A stretch of DNA of 26,379 nt, from NCBI GenBank assembly GCA_017481065.1, contig JAFUPT010000022.1:1-26379 (forward strand), in the 5' to 3' direction. The stretch is from Clostridia bacterium. Lineage in GTDB: Bacteria; Bacillota_A; Clostridia; Christensenellales; Aristaeellaceae. The number at the start of each line of letters is the position of its first letter. Position 1 is the first letter of the stretch. Position numbers and translations under genes: made by a program. Shown piece by piece: positions 13,560 through 20,779 of this stretch. The notes below the pieces were generated by a model. That model was not told the origin of the DNA. It saw only the letters and a list, made by a program, of their open reading frames with translations, and searched no databases.

Positions 13560-15398
13560 TCACTCCACCGTCACGCTCTTGGCGAGGTTCCTCGGCTTAT
13601 CCACGTCGAGGCCCTTGGTGATGCTCAGGTAGTAGCCCAGCAGCTGCAGGGGCACCACGGCGAGGCTGGGGGTGAAATGGGCGTCGGTTTTGGGAATGTA
13701 AACGGTGAAATCCGCGGTATCCTCCACGCTGTAATTGCCGTAATTGGTAAGGCCCATCAGGTAGGCCCCGCGGCTCTTGCATTCAGCCATGTTGCTGATC
13801 ATCTTTTCGTAGAGACCCGCCTGGGTGAGCACGCTGATCACCAGCGTCTTATCCTCGATGAGGCTGATGGTGCCGTGCTTGAGCTCGCCGGCGGCGTAGG
13901 CCTCGGTGTGAACATAGCTCACTTCCTTCATCTTCAGGCTGCCCTCGAGGCTCACCGCGTAATCCACGCCCCGGCCGATGAAGAAGGCCACATGGGCATT
14001 GGCAAACTTCGCCGCGAACCACTGGATGCGCTCCTTATCCTCCAGGATGCGCTCGATCTTGCGGGGCAGGGTTTGGATTTCGGCGATCATGGAATTGATC
14101 TTTTCATCATCAATCATGCCGCGCACATGGGCAAAATGCATGGCCAGCAGGTAGCTCGCGGCCAGCTGGGTGCTGTATGCCTTGGTGGTGGCCACGGCGA
14201 TCTCCGGCCCGGCGAGGGTATAGATCACATGGTCCGCCTCCCGGGCGATGGTGGAACCCACCACGTTCACGATGCCCAGCGTGGGTATGCCCTGGGCCTT
14301 GGCTTCCCGCAGGGCCGCCAGGGTATCCGCCGTCTCGCCGGACTGGCTGATGATCACCACCATGGAGTTCTTCGCAAGAATCGGCCTGCGGTAGCGGAAT
14401 TCGGATGCGATGTCCACCCGCACGGGTATGCGGGCCAAATCCTCCATCACATACTGGGCAACCACGCCCACATGGTAGGCGGAGCCGCAGGCCACGATGT
14501 AGAGCTGGTCGAGGCTGCGGATCATATCCTCCGTCACGCCGGAATCGGACAGGTCGATGCGGCCGTCCTTCACGATGGAATTGATCGTGTCCTGCACGGC
14601 CCGGGGCTGCTCGTGGATTTCCTTGATCATGAAATGCTCAAAGCCCGCCTTCTCGGCGGATTCGCAGTCCCAGGTGATCTCCACCAGCTGCTTCTCAATG
14701 GGCTCCTGGTCCACGGTGCAGAAGCGCACGCTGCCTGCGTTCAGCCGGGCAATTTCCATGTTGTCGATGTAATACACGCTGCGGGTGTATTTCAAAATGG
14801 CCGGCACATCGGATGCGAGGTAGGCCGATCCATCCGCCACGCCGATGATCATGGGGCTGTCGCGCCGGGCGGCGAAGATTTCGCCGGGATAATCATGAAA
14901 CATCACCGCGAGGGCATAGCTGCCCCGGATGCGCATCATGCTGCGGGCGATGGCCTCCACCGGGCCGCCGCGATATTTCTTGTAATAATAATCGATCAGC
15001 TTGGTGGCCACCTCGGTATCGGTCTGGCTGTAAAAGGAATAGCCGTTCTTCGTTAGCTTTTCCCGCAAATCCTGGTAATTTTCGATGATGCCGTTGTGCA
15101 CGGCCACCACGGCCTTGTCATCGCTGGAATGGGGATGGGCGTTTTCTGCGGAGGGCTCGCCATGGGTGGCCCAGCGGGTGTGGCCGATGCCGCAGCAGCC
15201 CATGAGCGCGCGGCCGTTATCGGTCTTTTCCTCCAGCTCCCGCAGCCTGCCCTTCGCCTTCACGATCTCGATCTCGCCCTCGCCGTCGCGCACGGCCAGT
15301 CCCGCCGAATCATAGCCGCGGTATTCCAGCTTGGTAAGTCCATCCAGCAGGATGGGCGCCGCCTGCATATTGCCGATATAGCCTACGATGCCGCACAT
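13560..15398 (-). CDS. glmS: Glutamine-fructose-6-phosphate aminotransferase (isomerising)
   Basis: 612 residues, the first committed enzyme of UDP-GlcNAc and so of peptidoglycan supply. After Met removal the N-terminal Cys2 (MCGIVGYIG) is the glutaminase nucleophile. Two SIS sugar-isomerase domains follow (CGSAYHVG and ISQSGETADT in the first). The C-terminal block DVDKPRNLAKSVTVE carries the catalytic Lys607. The start is fixed by Cys2 and by GGAGGT at 15413-15408. A strong promoter gives a leader of only about 30 bases, with no room for a glmS ribozyme. Confidence 0.97.
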   Translation of the reverse strand: MCGIVGYIGNMQAAPILLDGLTKLEYRGYDSAGLAVRDGEGEIEIVKAKGRLRELEEKTDNGRALMGCCGIGHTRWATHGEPSAENAHPHSSDDKAVVAVHNGIIENYQDLREKLTKNGYSFYSQTDTEVATKLIDYYYKKYRGGPVEAIARSMMRIRGSYALAVMFHDYPGEIFAARRDSPMIIGVADGSAYLASDVPAILKYTRSVYYIDNMEIARLNAGSVRFCTVDQEPIEKQLVEITWDCESAEKAGFEHFMIKEIHEQPRAVQDTINSIVKDGRIDLSDSGVTEDMIRSLDQLYIVACGSAYHVGVVAQYVMEDLARIPVRVDIASEFRYRRPILAKNSMVVIISQSGETADTLAALREAKAQGIPTLGIVNVVGSTIAREADHVIYTLAGPEIAVATTKAYSTQLAASYLLAMHFAHVRGMIDDEKINSMIAEIQTLPRKIERILEDKERIQWFAAKFANAHVAFFIGRGVDYAVSLEGSLKMKEVSYVHTEAYAAGELKHGTISLIEDKTLVISVLTQAGLYEKMISNMAECKSRGAYLMGLTNYGNYSVEDTADFTVYIPKTDAHFTPSLAVVPLQLLGYYLSITKGLDVDKPRNLAKSVTVE

Positions 15399-15435
15399 GT
15401 ATGTGCACCTCCGTTTTTCAAAAAAATATGGGCCT

Positions 15436-15464
15436 ATTTTATCGCAGCACGGTTCATATGTCAA
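15436..15464 (-). promoter_or_regulatory. glmS promoter
   Basis: Minus strand TTGACA (15464-15459), 17-base spacer, TAAAAT (15441-15436). The predicted start is near 15429. Confidence 0.87.
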
Positions 15465-15566
15465 TTCCCGGGAACAAAATTCCCGCCCGATGCATCCAAG
15501 TTTGGAAAAGATTCTCCGTTATTCACCAAAATAACAAAGAAATGCACCGATGATATCGCAATTGTG

Positions 15567-15575
15567 TGCTATACT
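15567..15575 (+). promoter_or_regulatory. PBP1 promoter (extended -10)
   Basis: TGCTATACT (15567-15575) is a good extended -10; no -35 box is convincing. It is 38 bases before the PBP start and divergent from glmS. Confidence 0.5.
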
Positions 15576-15613
15576 TATCCTGTATTCTTGGAATCATATA
15601 CTCTGGAGGAAAT

Positions 15614-18013
15614 ATGAGTTTTAAATATGCTATGTTCAGACCGCGGGAGAGCGAGCGCAACTTCCTCTTCGCCGTCGTGATGATGACGATGAAGATGCTC
15701 TTCTTCGCCATCCTGCTGATTTCCCTTGCGGGCATGGGCGTGCTGGGCGGCGTCGCCAAGGCCTGGGTGGATACCTGCCCGGACCTGGACCTGGAAAAGA
15801 TCGGCGCCCAGAGCCAAACCTCCTTCATCCGCGATAAAAACGGCGATCTGGTCACCGAATTCAAGGGCTCGGAAAACCGCATCTATGTGGAATACGAGGA
15901 AATTCCCCAAACGCTGATCAACGCCGTAATCGCCGTTGAGGACGCCCGCTTCTACGAGCACCACGGCGTGGATATCAAGCGCATCGGCGGCGCGCTGGTG
16001 AATAACCTCGCCGGCGGCAACCTGCAGGGCGCTTCCACCATCACCTGCCAGCTCGTAAAGCTCACCCTGCTCAATGCCGACCAGAACTACAAGCGCAAGC
16101 TGCAGGAGGCCTACCTCGCCCTCAAGCTCGAGGAGGAGCTCAGCAAGGAGGAAATCCTCGAAGCATACCTGAACACCATCTACCTCGGCGGCAGCAACTA
16201 CGGCATCAAAATTGCCGCGCAGGATTATTTCGGCAAGGATTTAAGCCAGCTCAGCCTCAAGGAATGCGCCTGCCTGGCTGCGGTCATCCGAAATCCCTAC
16301 CGCTACAATCCCCGCCGCAACTACTATACCTATGATTCCCCCGAGCTGCTGGAGGGCCGCATCGAATATGCCCTGAATGAAATGCTGGACCAGCAGATGA
16401 TCACCCAGGAGGAGCATGCCGCCGCCATGGCCGAGCAGCTCAGCGTGCTGCAAACCTCCACCGCCTCCTCCGACGCCATGTACGACAACGCCTACTATGT
16501 GGAATATTCCATCTACGATGTCGTCACCAAAATGCTGCGCGTCGAGGGCCTGGAGGACAACTCCGCCAACCGCTCCAGCATGGAAACCAAGCTGCGCAAC
16601 GGCGGCTACATCATCTATACCTCCCTCGACCCGGCCGTGCAGTCCGCCGTGCAGGATACCATCACCAACTGGTCCAGCTACCCGGCGATGCGCTACGCCA
16701 ACGATTCCTCCACCCGCTCCTCCCTGGGCGGCGGCGAATATTTAACCGTCGTGCAGCCCCAGGCCGCCGCGGCCGTGATCAACTGGCATACCGGCGAATT
16801 GGTGGCCGTGGTGGGCGGCCGGAGCGAGCCCGTGCAGAAGAAGCAGCTCAATCGCGCCTACCAGCTGGAGATGCCCGTGGGCTCCTCCTTAAAGCCCCTG
16901 GCGGTCTATGGCCCCGCCTTCGATATGGGCTATTCCCCGGGAACCCCCGTGCTCAACCTGCCCATTGAAATCGAGGGCTGGAACAGCACCAACGGCTATC
17001 CCAACAATTTCTCCGGAACCTCCTTCACCGGCATGGAATCCATGCGCACCGCCATCAACAAATCCCACAACACCTCCACCGCCCATGTGCTGATGGATTA
17101 TGTGGGCATCGAAAATTCCGTCACCTACCTGCTGAAGCTGGGCATCGATCCGGACCATATCCTCGCCACCGGCGCGGGATTGGCGCTGGGCTCCTCCGGC
17201 GTATCCGTGATCGAGCTGGCCGCCGCCTACGGCGCGATCGCCAACCGCGGCACCTACCTCGAGCCCTACGCCTTCACCCAGGTGCTCAACCCGGATGGCA
17301 CCGTATACATCGATGTCACCGAAGTGCAGCAGACCCGCAGCGTATTCCGCGAATCCACCGCCTACCAGCTGGTGGACTGCCTGATCGGCTGCGTCTCTTC
17401 CGAGGGCACCGGCCAGCGGGCCAACTTCGGCAACATGACCGTCGCCGGCAAAACCGGCACCAATTCCAACAACATCGGCGTCACCTTCGCCGGCATGACC
17501 GGCTATTACGCCGGCGCGCTCTGGATCGGCTCGGATTACTATAAGCCCCTCGATTCCGAGGCCACCGGCAGCAGCGCCGCAGCCCCCCTCTGGGCCGCGA
17601 TCATGGAACAGGTGCATTCCCTCACCGGCTCCACCGTGGACCGCGCCATCATCTCCGGCGCCGCCGCCGATTATGGCCTCTACAAGGAAACCGTGTGCGG
17701 CGTTTCCGGCATGCTGCCCACCTCGGCCTGCAAAAACGATGTAAACGCCTATCCCCTCATCACCGATTATTACACCGCCGATTCCGTGCCCACCGCCTAC
17801 TGCAATATGCACCGCGCGGTGAAGGTCTGCCGCAAGTCCGGCATGGTCGCCACCAACGATTGCCGCAGCGCCATGGTCGTCGGCATCATCTACATCCCCG
17901 AGGGCCATCCCCTGCGCTACGCTTCCGAGATGGGCATGGTGCAAAACTATTTCTACGGCGCTTCCACCAGCGAATATTCCGCGGGCATCGGCAAGTGCAT
18001 GGAATGTGATTGA
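15614..18013 (+). CDS. ponA/mrcA-like: Class A penicillin-binding protein (bifunctional PBP1)
   Basis: 799 residues. One N-terminal membrane helix (about 20-45). The GT51 transglycosylase domain has its catalytic Glu109 (VEDARFYEHHGVD) and QGASTITCQLVK. The transpeptidase domain has SSLK (Ser424, Lys427), SHN (484-486) and KTG (613-615). It polymerises and cross-links peptidoglycan outside the membrane. The C-terminal tail is Cys-rich (seven Cys) with two related motifs, VCGVSGMLPTSAC and VCRKSGMVATNDC. Start ATG 15614 follows GGAGGAAAT. It is divergent from glmS, a sensible pairing for wall synthesis. Confidence 0.96.
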   Translation: MSFKYAMFRPRESERNFLFAVVMMTMKMLFFAILLISLAGMGVLGGVAKAWVDTCPDLDLEKIGAQSQTSFIRDKNGDLVTEFKGSENRIYVEYEEIPQTLINAVIAVEDARFYEHHGVDIKRIGGALVNNLAGGNLQGASTITCQLVKLTLLNADQNYKRKLQEAYLALKLEEELSKEEILEAYLNTIYLGGSNYGIKIAAQDYFGKDLSQLSLKECACLAAVIRNPYRYNPRRNYYTYDSPELLEGRIEYALNEMLDQQMITQEEHAAAMAEQLSVLQTSTASSDAMYDNAYYVEYSIYDVVTKMLRVEGLEDNSANRSSMETKLRNGGYIIYTSLDPAVQSAVQDTITNWSSYPAMRYANDSSTRSSLGGGEYLTVVQPQAAAAVINWHTGELVAVVGGRSEPVQKKQLNRAYQLEMPVGSSLKPLAVYGPAFDMGYSPGTPVLNLPIEIEGWNSTNGYPNNFSGTSFTGMESMRTAINKSHNTSTAHVLMDYVGIENSVTYLLKLGIDPDHILATGAGLALGSSGVSVIELAAAYGAIANRGTYLEPYAFTQVLNPDGTVYIDVTEVQQTRSVFRESTAYQLVDCLIGCVSSEGTGQRANFGNMTVAGKTGTNSNNIGVTFAGMTGYYAGALWIGSDYYKPLDSEATGSSAAAPLWAAIMEQVHSLTGSTVDRAIISGAAADYGLYKETVCGVSGMLPTSACKNDVNAYPLITDYYTADSVPTAYCNMHRAVKVCRKSGMVATNDCRSAMVVGIIYIPEGHPLRYASEMGMVQNYFYGASTSEYSAGIGKCMECD

Positions 18014-18490
18014 CGGGGGGAGTTACGCTGGGGGCTTTCAGCCCCCAGACCCCTGACCAAAGGGCGAGCCGCCCTTTGGAAACCGCAGAAAAGGCACGCT
18101 TTGCGTGCCTTTAAAAATTTTTGGAATAGAAACAAAGGCTTCTCCTTGAGGAGAAAGCGGCCTGGCAGGGCCGGATGAGCTGTCGTTCTCCCCAAAGGCT
18201 CCCCTGTGTAAGGGGAGCTGTCAATTGCCTGCAATTGACTGAGGGGTTGTTACTCCCTCGCAGAACCACATGACCGGATGAGCTGTCGTTCCTCTCACAT
18301 CAAAACCGCAGCCCCCGTAGGGGCGATCCTGTGTGTGCGCCCGCAAAAAACAGAACCGTAGGGCCGGATGCCCACATCCGGCCGCCACTCACCGAAAACC
18401 ACCTGTCCAAACTACAACACGCCTTCTAACCGAAGCAGATGTGCAGGGGGAGCAGCGCCCCAGCGTCCCCTAGCGTAACCCCACCCCTGC
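18014..18490. repeat. Composite intergenic repeat after PBP1
   Basis: No gene is seen in this stretch. It opens with GTTACGCTGGGG. The cassette: 18028-18048 (CTGGGGGC/GCCCCCAG), 18057-18079 (CCAAAGGGC/GCCCTTTGG), 18090-18112 (AAAGGCACGC/GCGTGCCTTT). Then come AAAGGCTTCTCCTTGAGG (18133), AAAGGCTCCCCTGTG with GGGGAG and the hairpin TCAATTG/CAATTGA, CCCGTAGGGGCG (18314), and GGCCGGATG/CATCCGGCC (18363-18384). It closes with CCCCAGCGTCCCCTAGCGTAACCCC-like sequence near 18465-18485, inverted relative to the opening. Confidence 0.85.
18089..18112 (+). terminator. PBP1 terminator-like hairpin
   Basis: AAAGGCACGC, loop TTT, GCGTGCCTTT; the T run is short (three). This is the third module of the repeat cassette. 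Confidence 0.65.
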
Positions 18491-18493
18491 CTC

Positions 18494-18521
18494 ATATGAC
18501 AGGAATATGACAGAATTGTCA
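18494..18521. repeat. Direct and inverted ATATGACAG motifs
   Basis: ATATGACAG occurs at 18494-18502 and 18505-18513, and TGTCA at 18517-18521 is inverted to it. It lies about 40 bases upstream of the LRR gene promoter and could be a regulator site. Confidence 0.4.
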
Positions 18522-18545
18522 CATATATTCAACCCCCGCTTCACC

Positions 18546-18593
18546 CCCCCTAAACACTTTTTGCTATCATGTTATAAACGCTATTTTAGGGGG
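18546..18593 (+). promoter_or_regulatory. LRR gene promoter-in-loop hairpin
   Basis: CCCCCTAAA (18546-18554) pairs with TTTAGGGGG (18585-18593), which contains the ribosome site AGGGGG seven bases before the ATG. In the loop is an extended -10 TGCTATCAT (18562-18570); the predicted start near 18577 leaves out the left arm. No clear -35. Confidence 0.55.
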
Positions 18594-18600
18594 TATTTCC

Positions 18601-20016
18601 ATGAAACGCATCATCGCCACGGCGGTCTGCCTCGCGCTCATCGCCACCATGGCCATCTCCGGCTCTGTGGCCTACCTCACCGACGAAGAAAAGGCCGAAA
18701 ACATCTTCGCCGTCGGCAATGTGGATATCATTCAGCACGAACAGGAGCGCAAGGACGAAAGCTCGCTCCAGGATTTCACCAACACCACCGAAAAGCTGCG
18801 TTATCCCATGGTGGAATCTCAGACCGAAACGGAAACCACCTCCGAATGGATCTTTGATGAAACGCAAGTCAACCTCCGCAACCCCGAATACTATGCCAAC
18901 TATGTGGATAAGATCGTCACCGTGGAAAACAAGGGCGATAGCCCCGCCTACATCCGCAATATCATCGCCATCCCCACCGGACTTCCGGCAGGCGCAGAAG
19001 ATGTGGAGTGGCTGGAAATCGACTGGTTTGATATGCCCGGCGAAACCAGCAGCGAATGGGAGCAGGCACATATTGAAAAGGATGTAGATATCGAAGGCGT
19101 GCTCTACGATATCTATGTGTTCAATTATATCGAGGATGACGGCGTGTTTGCCTCCGGCGATTCCACCCTGCCCACCCTCCTCGGCTTCGGCCTGAGCAAA
19201 TATGTGGACTACGATGATGAAAACAAAACTTACTATTTCCAGGATTTCAATAACGGCGGCGATCCCGTGAATATCAATATCAATCCCTCCGAAATGAAAA
19301 TCCTCGTCGCCACCCAGGCCGTCCAAACCGCAGGCTTCGCGGATTTTTCCCATGCCTTTGGCGAGACCTTCAAGGATATCACCAAGACCAATCATCCGTG
19401 GTATACCGGCCCGGTAATCCCCACCGATAACGTGGTAATTGAGAATGGCCAGCAGGTAAAATACAGCTGGGACGAGCTGATTCAGAAAGAAATGATTACC
19501 GTCGAAGCAAATAATTCTTACGGCTCCATTCTGCGAAAGGTTGATCCTGCCGTTGTAACCCTGATTGTAGAAGATGGTGTCGGCCTGATTGCGTCCGACA
19601 TAGGGACATATTATCAGAACCAGGAAGGCAAGCTTAAAACGCTGGTTGTCGGCGAAGATGTATCCAAAATTTCTACAACCGCATTCCAGAATATATCCAG
19701 CCTGGAAACCGTGATCTTTCCCACTGCAAAAACGATCACCATTGATGGCAATGCCTTCTCCGGCACCGGAATCAAGGAGCTTATGATTTCCAAGAACATC
19801 AACATTACGACTACAATAAGTCCTTTTGAGAATTGCAAAGCACTTACGACTGTTACGATCGCAAACGATGTAACCAGCCTCCATGAAAATCTCTTCAGAG
19901 GCTGTTCCTCCCTCACTTCGGTTACCATGCCGGAAGCTCTTAAGGCCTTTGTAGAGCAGAACTACGCGAAAATATTCTACGGCTGCCCCGATAATCTTGT
20001 AATTACTTATGTCTAA
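18601..20016 (+). CDS. SipW/TasA-type exported protein with BspA-like leucine-rich repeats
   Basis: 471 residues. The N-terminus (RIIATAVCLALIATMAISGSVAYLTDEEKAENIFAVGNV) is the signature of SipW-dependent TasA/camelysin-type proteins, normally cut after the Gly-Ser-Val-Ala region and exported to the surface or matrix. The middle (about 50-270) is acidic and beta-rich. The C-terminus (about 340-455) has BspA/LRR_5-type repeats (ISTTAFQNISSLETVIFP, IDGNAFSGTGIKELMI, LHENLFRGCSSLTSVTMP). Likely a surface or matrix protein. No sipW gene is in the window. It stands alone between repeat regions. Confidence 0.85.
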   Translation: MKRIIATAVCLALIATMAISGSVAYLTDEEKAENIFAVGNVDIIQHEQERKDESSLQDFTNTTEKLRYPMVESQTETETTSEWIFDETQVNLRNPEYYANYVDKIVTVENKGDSPAYIRNIIAIPTGLPAGAEDVEWLEIDWFDMPGETSSEWEQAHIEKDVDIEGVLYDIYVFNYIEDDGVFASGDSTLPTLLGFGLSKYVDYDDENKTYYFQDFNNGGDPVNININPSEMKILVATQAVQTAGFADFSHAFGETFKDITKTNHPWYTGPVIPTDNVVIENGQQVKYSWDELIQKEMITVEANNSYGSILRKVDPAVVTLIVEDGVGLIASDIGTYYQNQEGKLKTLVVGEDVSKISTTAFQNISSLETVIFPTAKTITIDGNAFSGTGIKELMISKNINITTTISPFENCKALTTVTIANDVTSLHENLFRGCSSLTSVTMPEALKAFVEQNYAKIFYGCPDNLVITYV

Positions 20017-20021
20017 CCCCT

Positions 20022-20047
20022 CGCCCGCCATATGGCGGGCGTTTTTT
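20022..20047 (+). terminator. LRR gene terminator
   Basis: CGCCCGCC, loop ATAT, GGCGGGCG, then TTTTTT. Strong, five bases after the stop. Confidence 0.95.
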
Positions 20048-20058
20048 GTGAAAAATCC

Positions 20059-20172
20059 AAAGGCACGCATTTGCGTGCCTTTTTCTGAGGGGTGCAGGGG
20101 AAATCATTTCCCCTGCCGGGGTCTGGGGCAGCGCCCCAGCGTAACCCCCAGCGTAACCCCCCGCGTAACCCA
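20059..20172. repeat. Palindromic cassette with tandem 12-mers
   Basis: Hairpins 20059-20082 (AAAGGCACGC/GCGTGCCTTT, then TT), about 20095-20115 (CAGGGGAAATCATTTCCCCTG), and CTGGGGC/GCCCCAG at about 20123-20139. Then three tandem copies of CAGCGTAACCCC (20137-20148, 20149-20160, and 20161-20172 with changes). Same module order as at 13447-13534. Confidence 0.85.
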
Positions 20173-20246
20173 CCTCCTCCCCCGCATAACCCTGCGCCGC
20201 CCCTCATATCCTGCCACAGAACTTCTTGAAAACGGAGGGGATAGAC

Positions 20247-20645
20247 ATGCCGCGCACCCGAAAGAGCACCCTGAAATCGCTGGTCTTCGGATTGATCATC
20301 GCCATACTTTTCACCGTCGGCGCCATGCTGATCCTGGCGGCGGCGCTGGTATACCTGCAAATCGGGGATGGCGCGCTGCGGCTGCTGAACCAGCTGATAA
20401 AATACCTCGCCATCTTCCTCGGCGTGCGCGCCGCCGTGCCCCGGGGCGGCGAAAAGGGGCTGGTCACCGGCGTGGTGCTGGCGCTCATCTACATCATCCT
20501 CGGCTACGCGCTCTACCTGCTGCTGGGCGGCGGCAGCTTCAGCATCGTAAACATGCTGGGCGAAATTTTGCTGGGCAGCGCGGTGGGCGCAGTGACCGGC
20601 GCAGTGCGGGCCAACATGAGCCCCCGGCGCGCAAAAGCAGCCTAG
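20247..20645 (+). CDS. Small four-helix membrane protein (TIGR04086-like)
   Basis: 132 residues with four membrane segments (about 14-38, 44-60, 72-95, 100-122 with Gly-rich turns) and short basic ends (MPRTRKS, SPRRAKAA). The pattern VRAAVPRGGEKGLVTGVVLALIYIILGY resembles the TIGR04086/DUF3792 family of Clostridia; this is from memory, and function is unknown. The start at 20247 is chosen for GGAGG nine bases upstream. It is 134 bases upstream of uvrB with no strong terminator between them. Confidence 0.75.
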   Translation: MPRTRKSTLKSLVFGLIIAILFTVGAMLILAAALVYLQIGDGALRLLNQLIKYLAIFLGVRAAVPRGGEKGLVTGVVLALIYIILGYALYLLLGGGSFSIVNMLGEILLGSAVGAVTGAVRANMSPRRAKAA

Positions 20646-20689
20646 CCGCCGCTGATCCAACGCAGGCCAGCTCCGGCGCTTTAGCAAAT

Positions 20690-20703
20690 CGAACACACGT
20701 TTA
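20690..20703 (+). promoter_or_regulatory. lexA box: LexA/DinR box upstream of uvrB
   Basis: CGAACACACGTTTA agrees with the Gram-positive SOS box CGAACRNRYGTTYG at 13 of 14 positions. It lies 15 bases before the predicted -35. Repression by LexA with SOS induction of uvrB (and probably uvrA) is inferred. Confidence 0.75.
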
Positions 20704-20709
20704 AGTTTC

Positions 20710-20772
20710 ACCTCCCCTGTTTCAATCTTTTTATATTATGCTATAATATAAGGAGATCGAAATTGGGGAGGT
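20710..20772 (+). promoter_or_regulatory. uvrB promoter-in-loop hairpin
   Basis: ACCTCCCC (20710-20717) is perfectly complementary to GGGGAGGT (20765-20772), the uvrB ribosome site. Inside is a second perfect 9-bp palindrome TTATATTAT-GCT-ATAATATAA (20731-20751) centred on the -10 TATAAT (20742-20747). The start near 20754 excludes the left arm. Confidence 0.65.
20719..20747 (+). promoter_or_regulatory. uvrB promoter
   Basis: Weak -35 GTTTCA (20719-20724), 17-base spacer, perfect -10 TATAAT (20742-20747) with TGC just before it (extended -10). Confidence 0.75.
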
Positions 20773-20779
20773 TTTTTGC

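Noticed and set aside
13464..15056. Long plus-strand reading frame opposite glmS
   Set aside because: His/Gly-rich shadow of the glmS codons, no family features, no start signals.
16889..17944. Gly/His-rich minus-strand frame inside PBP1
   Set aside because: Antisense shadow of the transpeptidase domain.
18127..18400. CRISPR-like repeats after PBP1
   Set aside because: The repeats are different short palindromes with irregular spacing and no uniform spacers; no cas genes.
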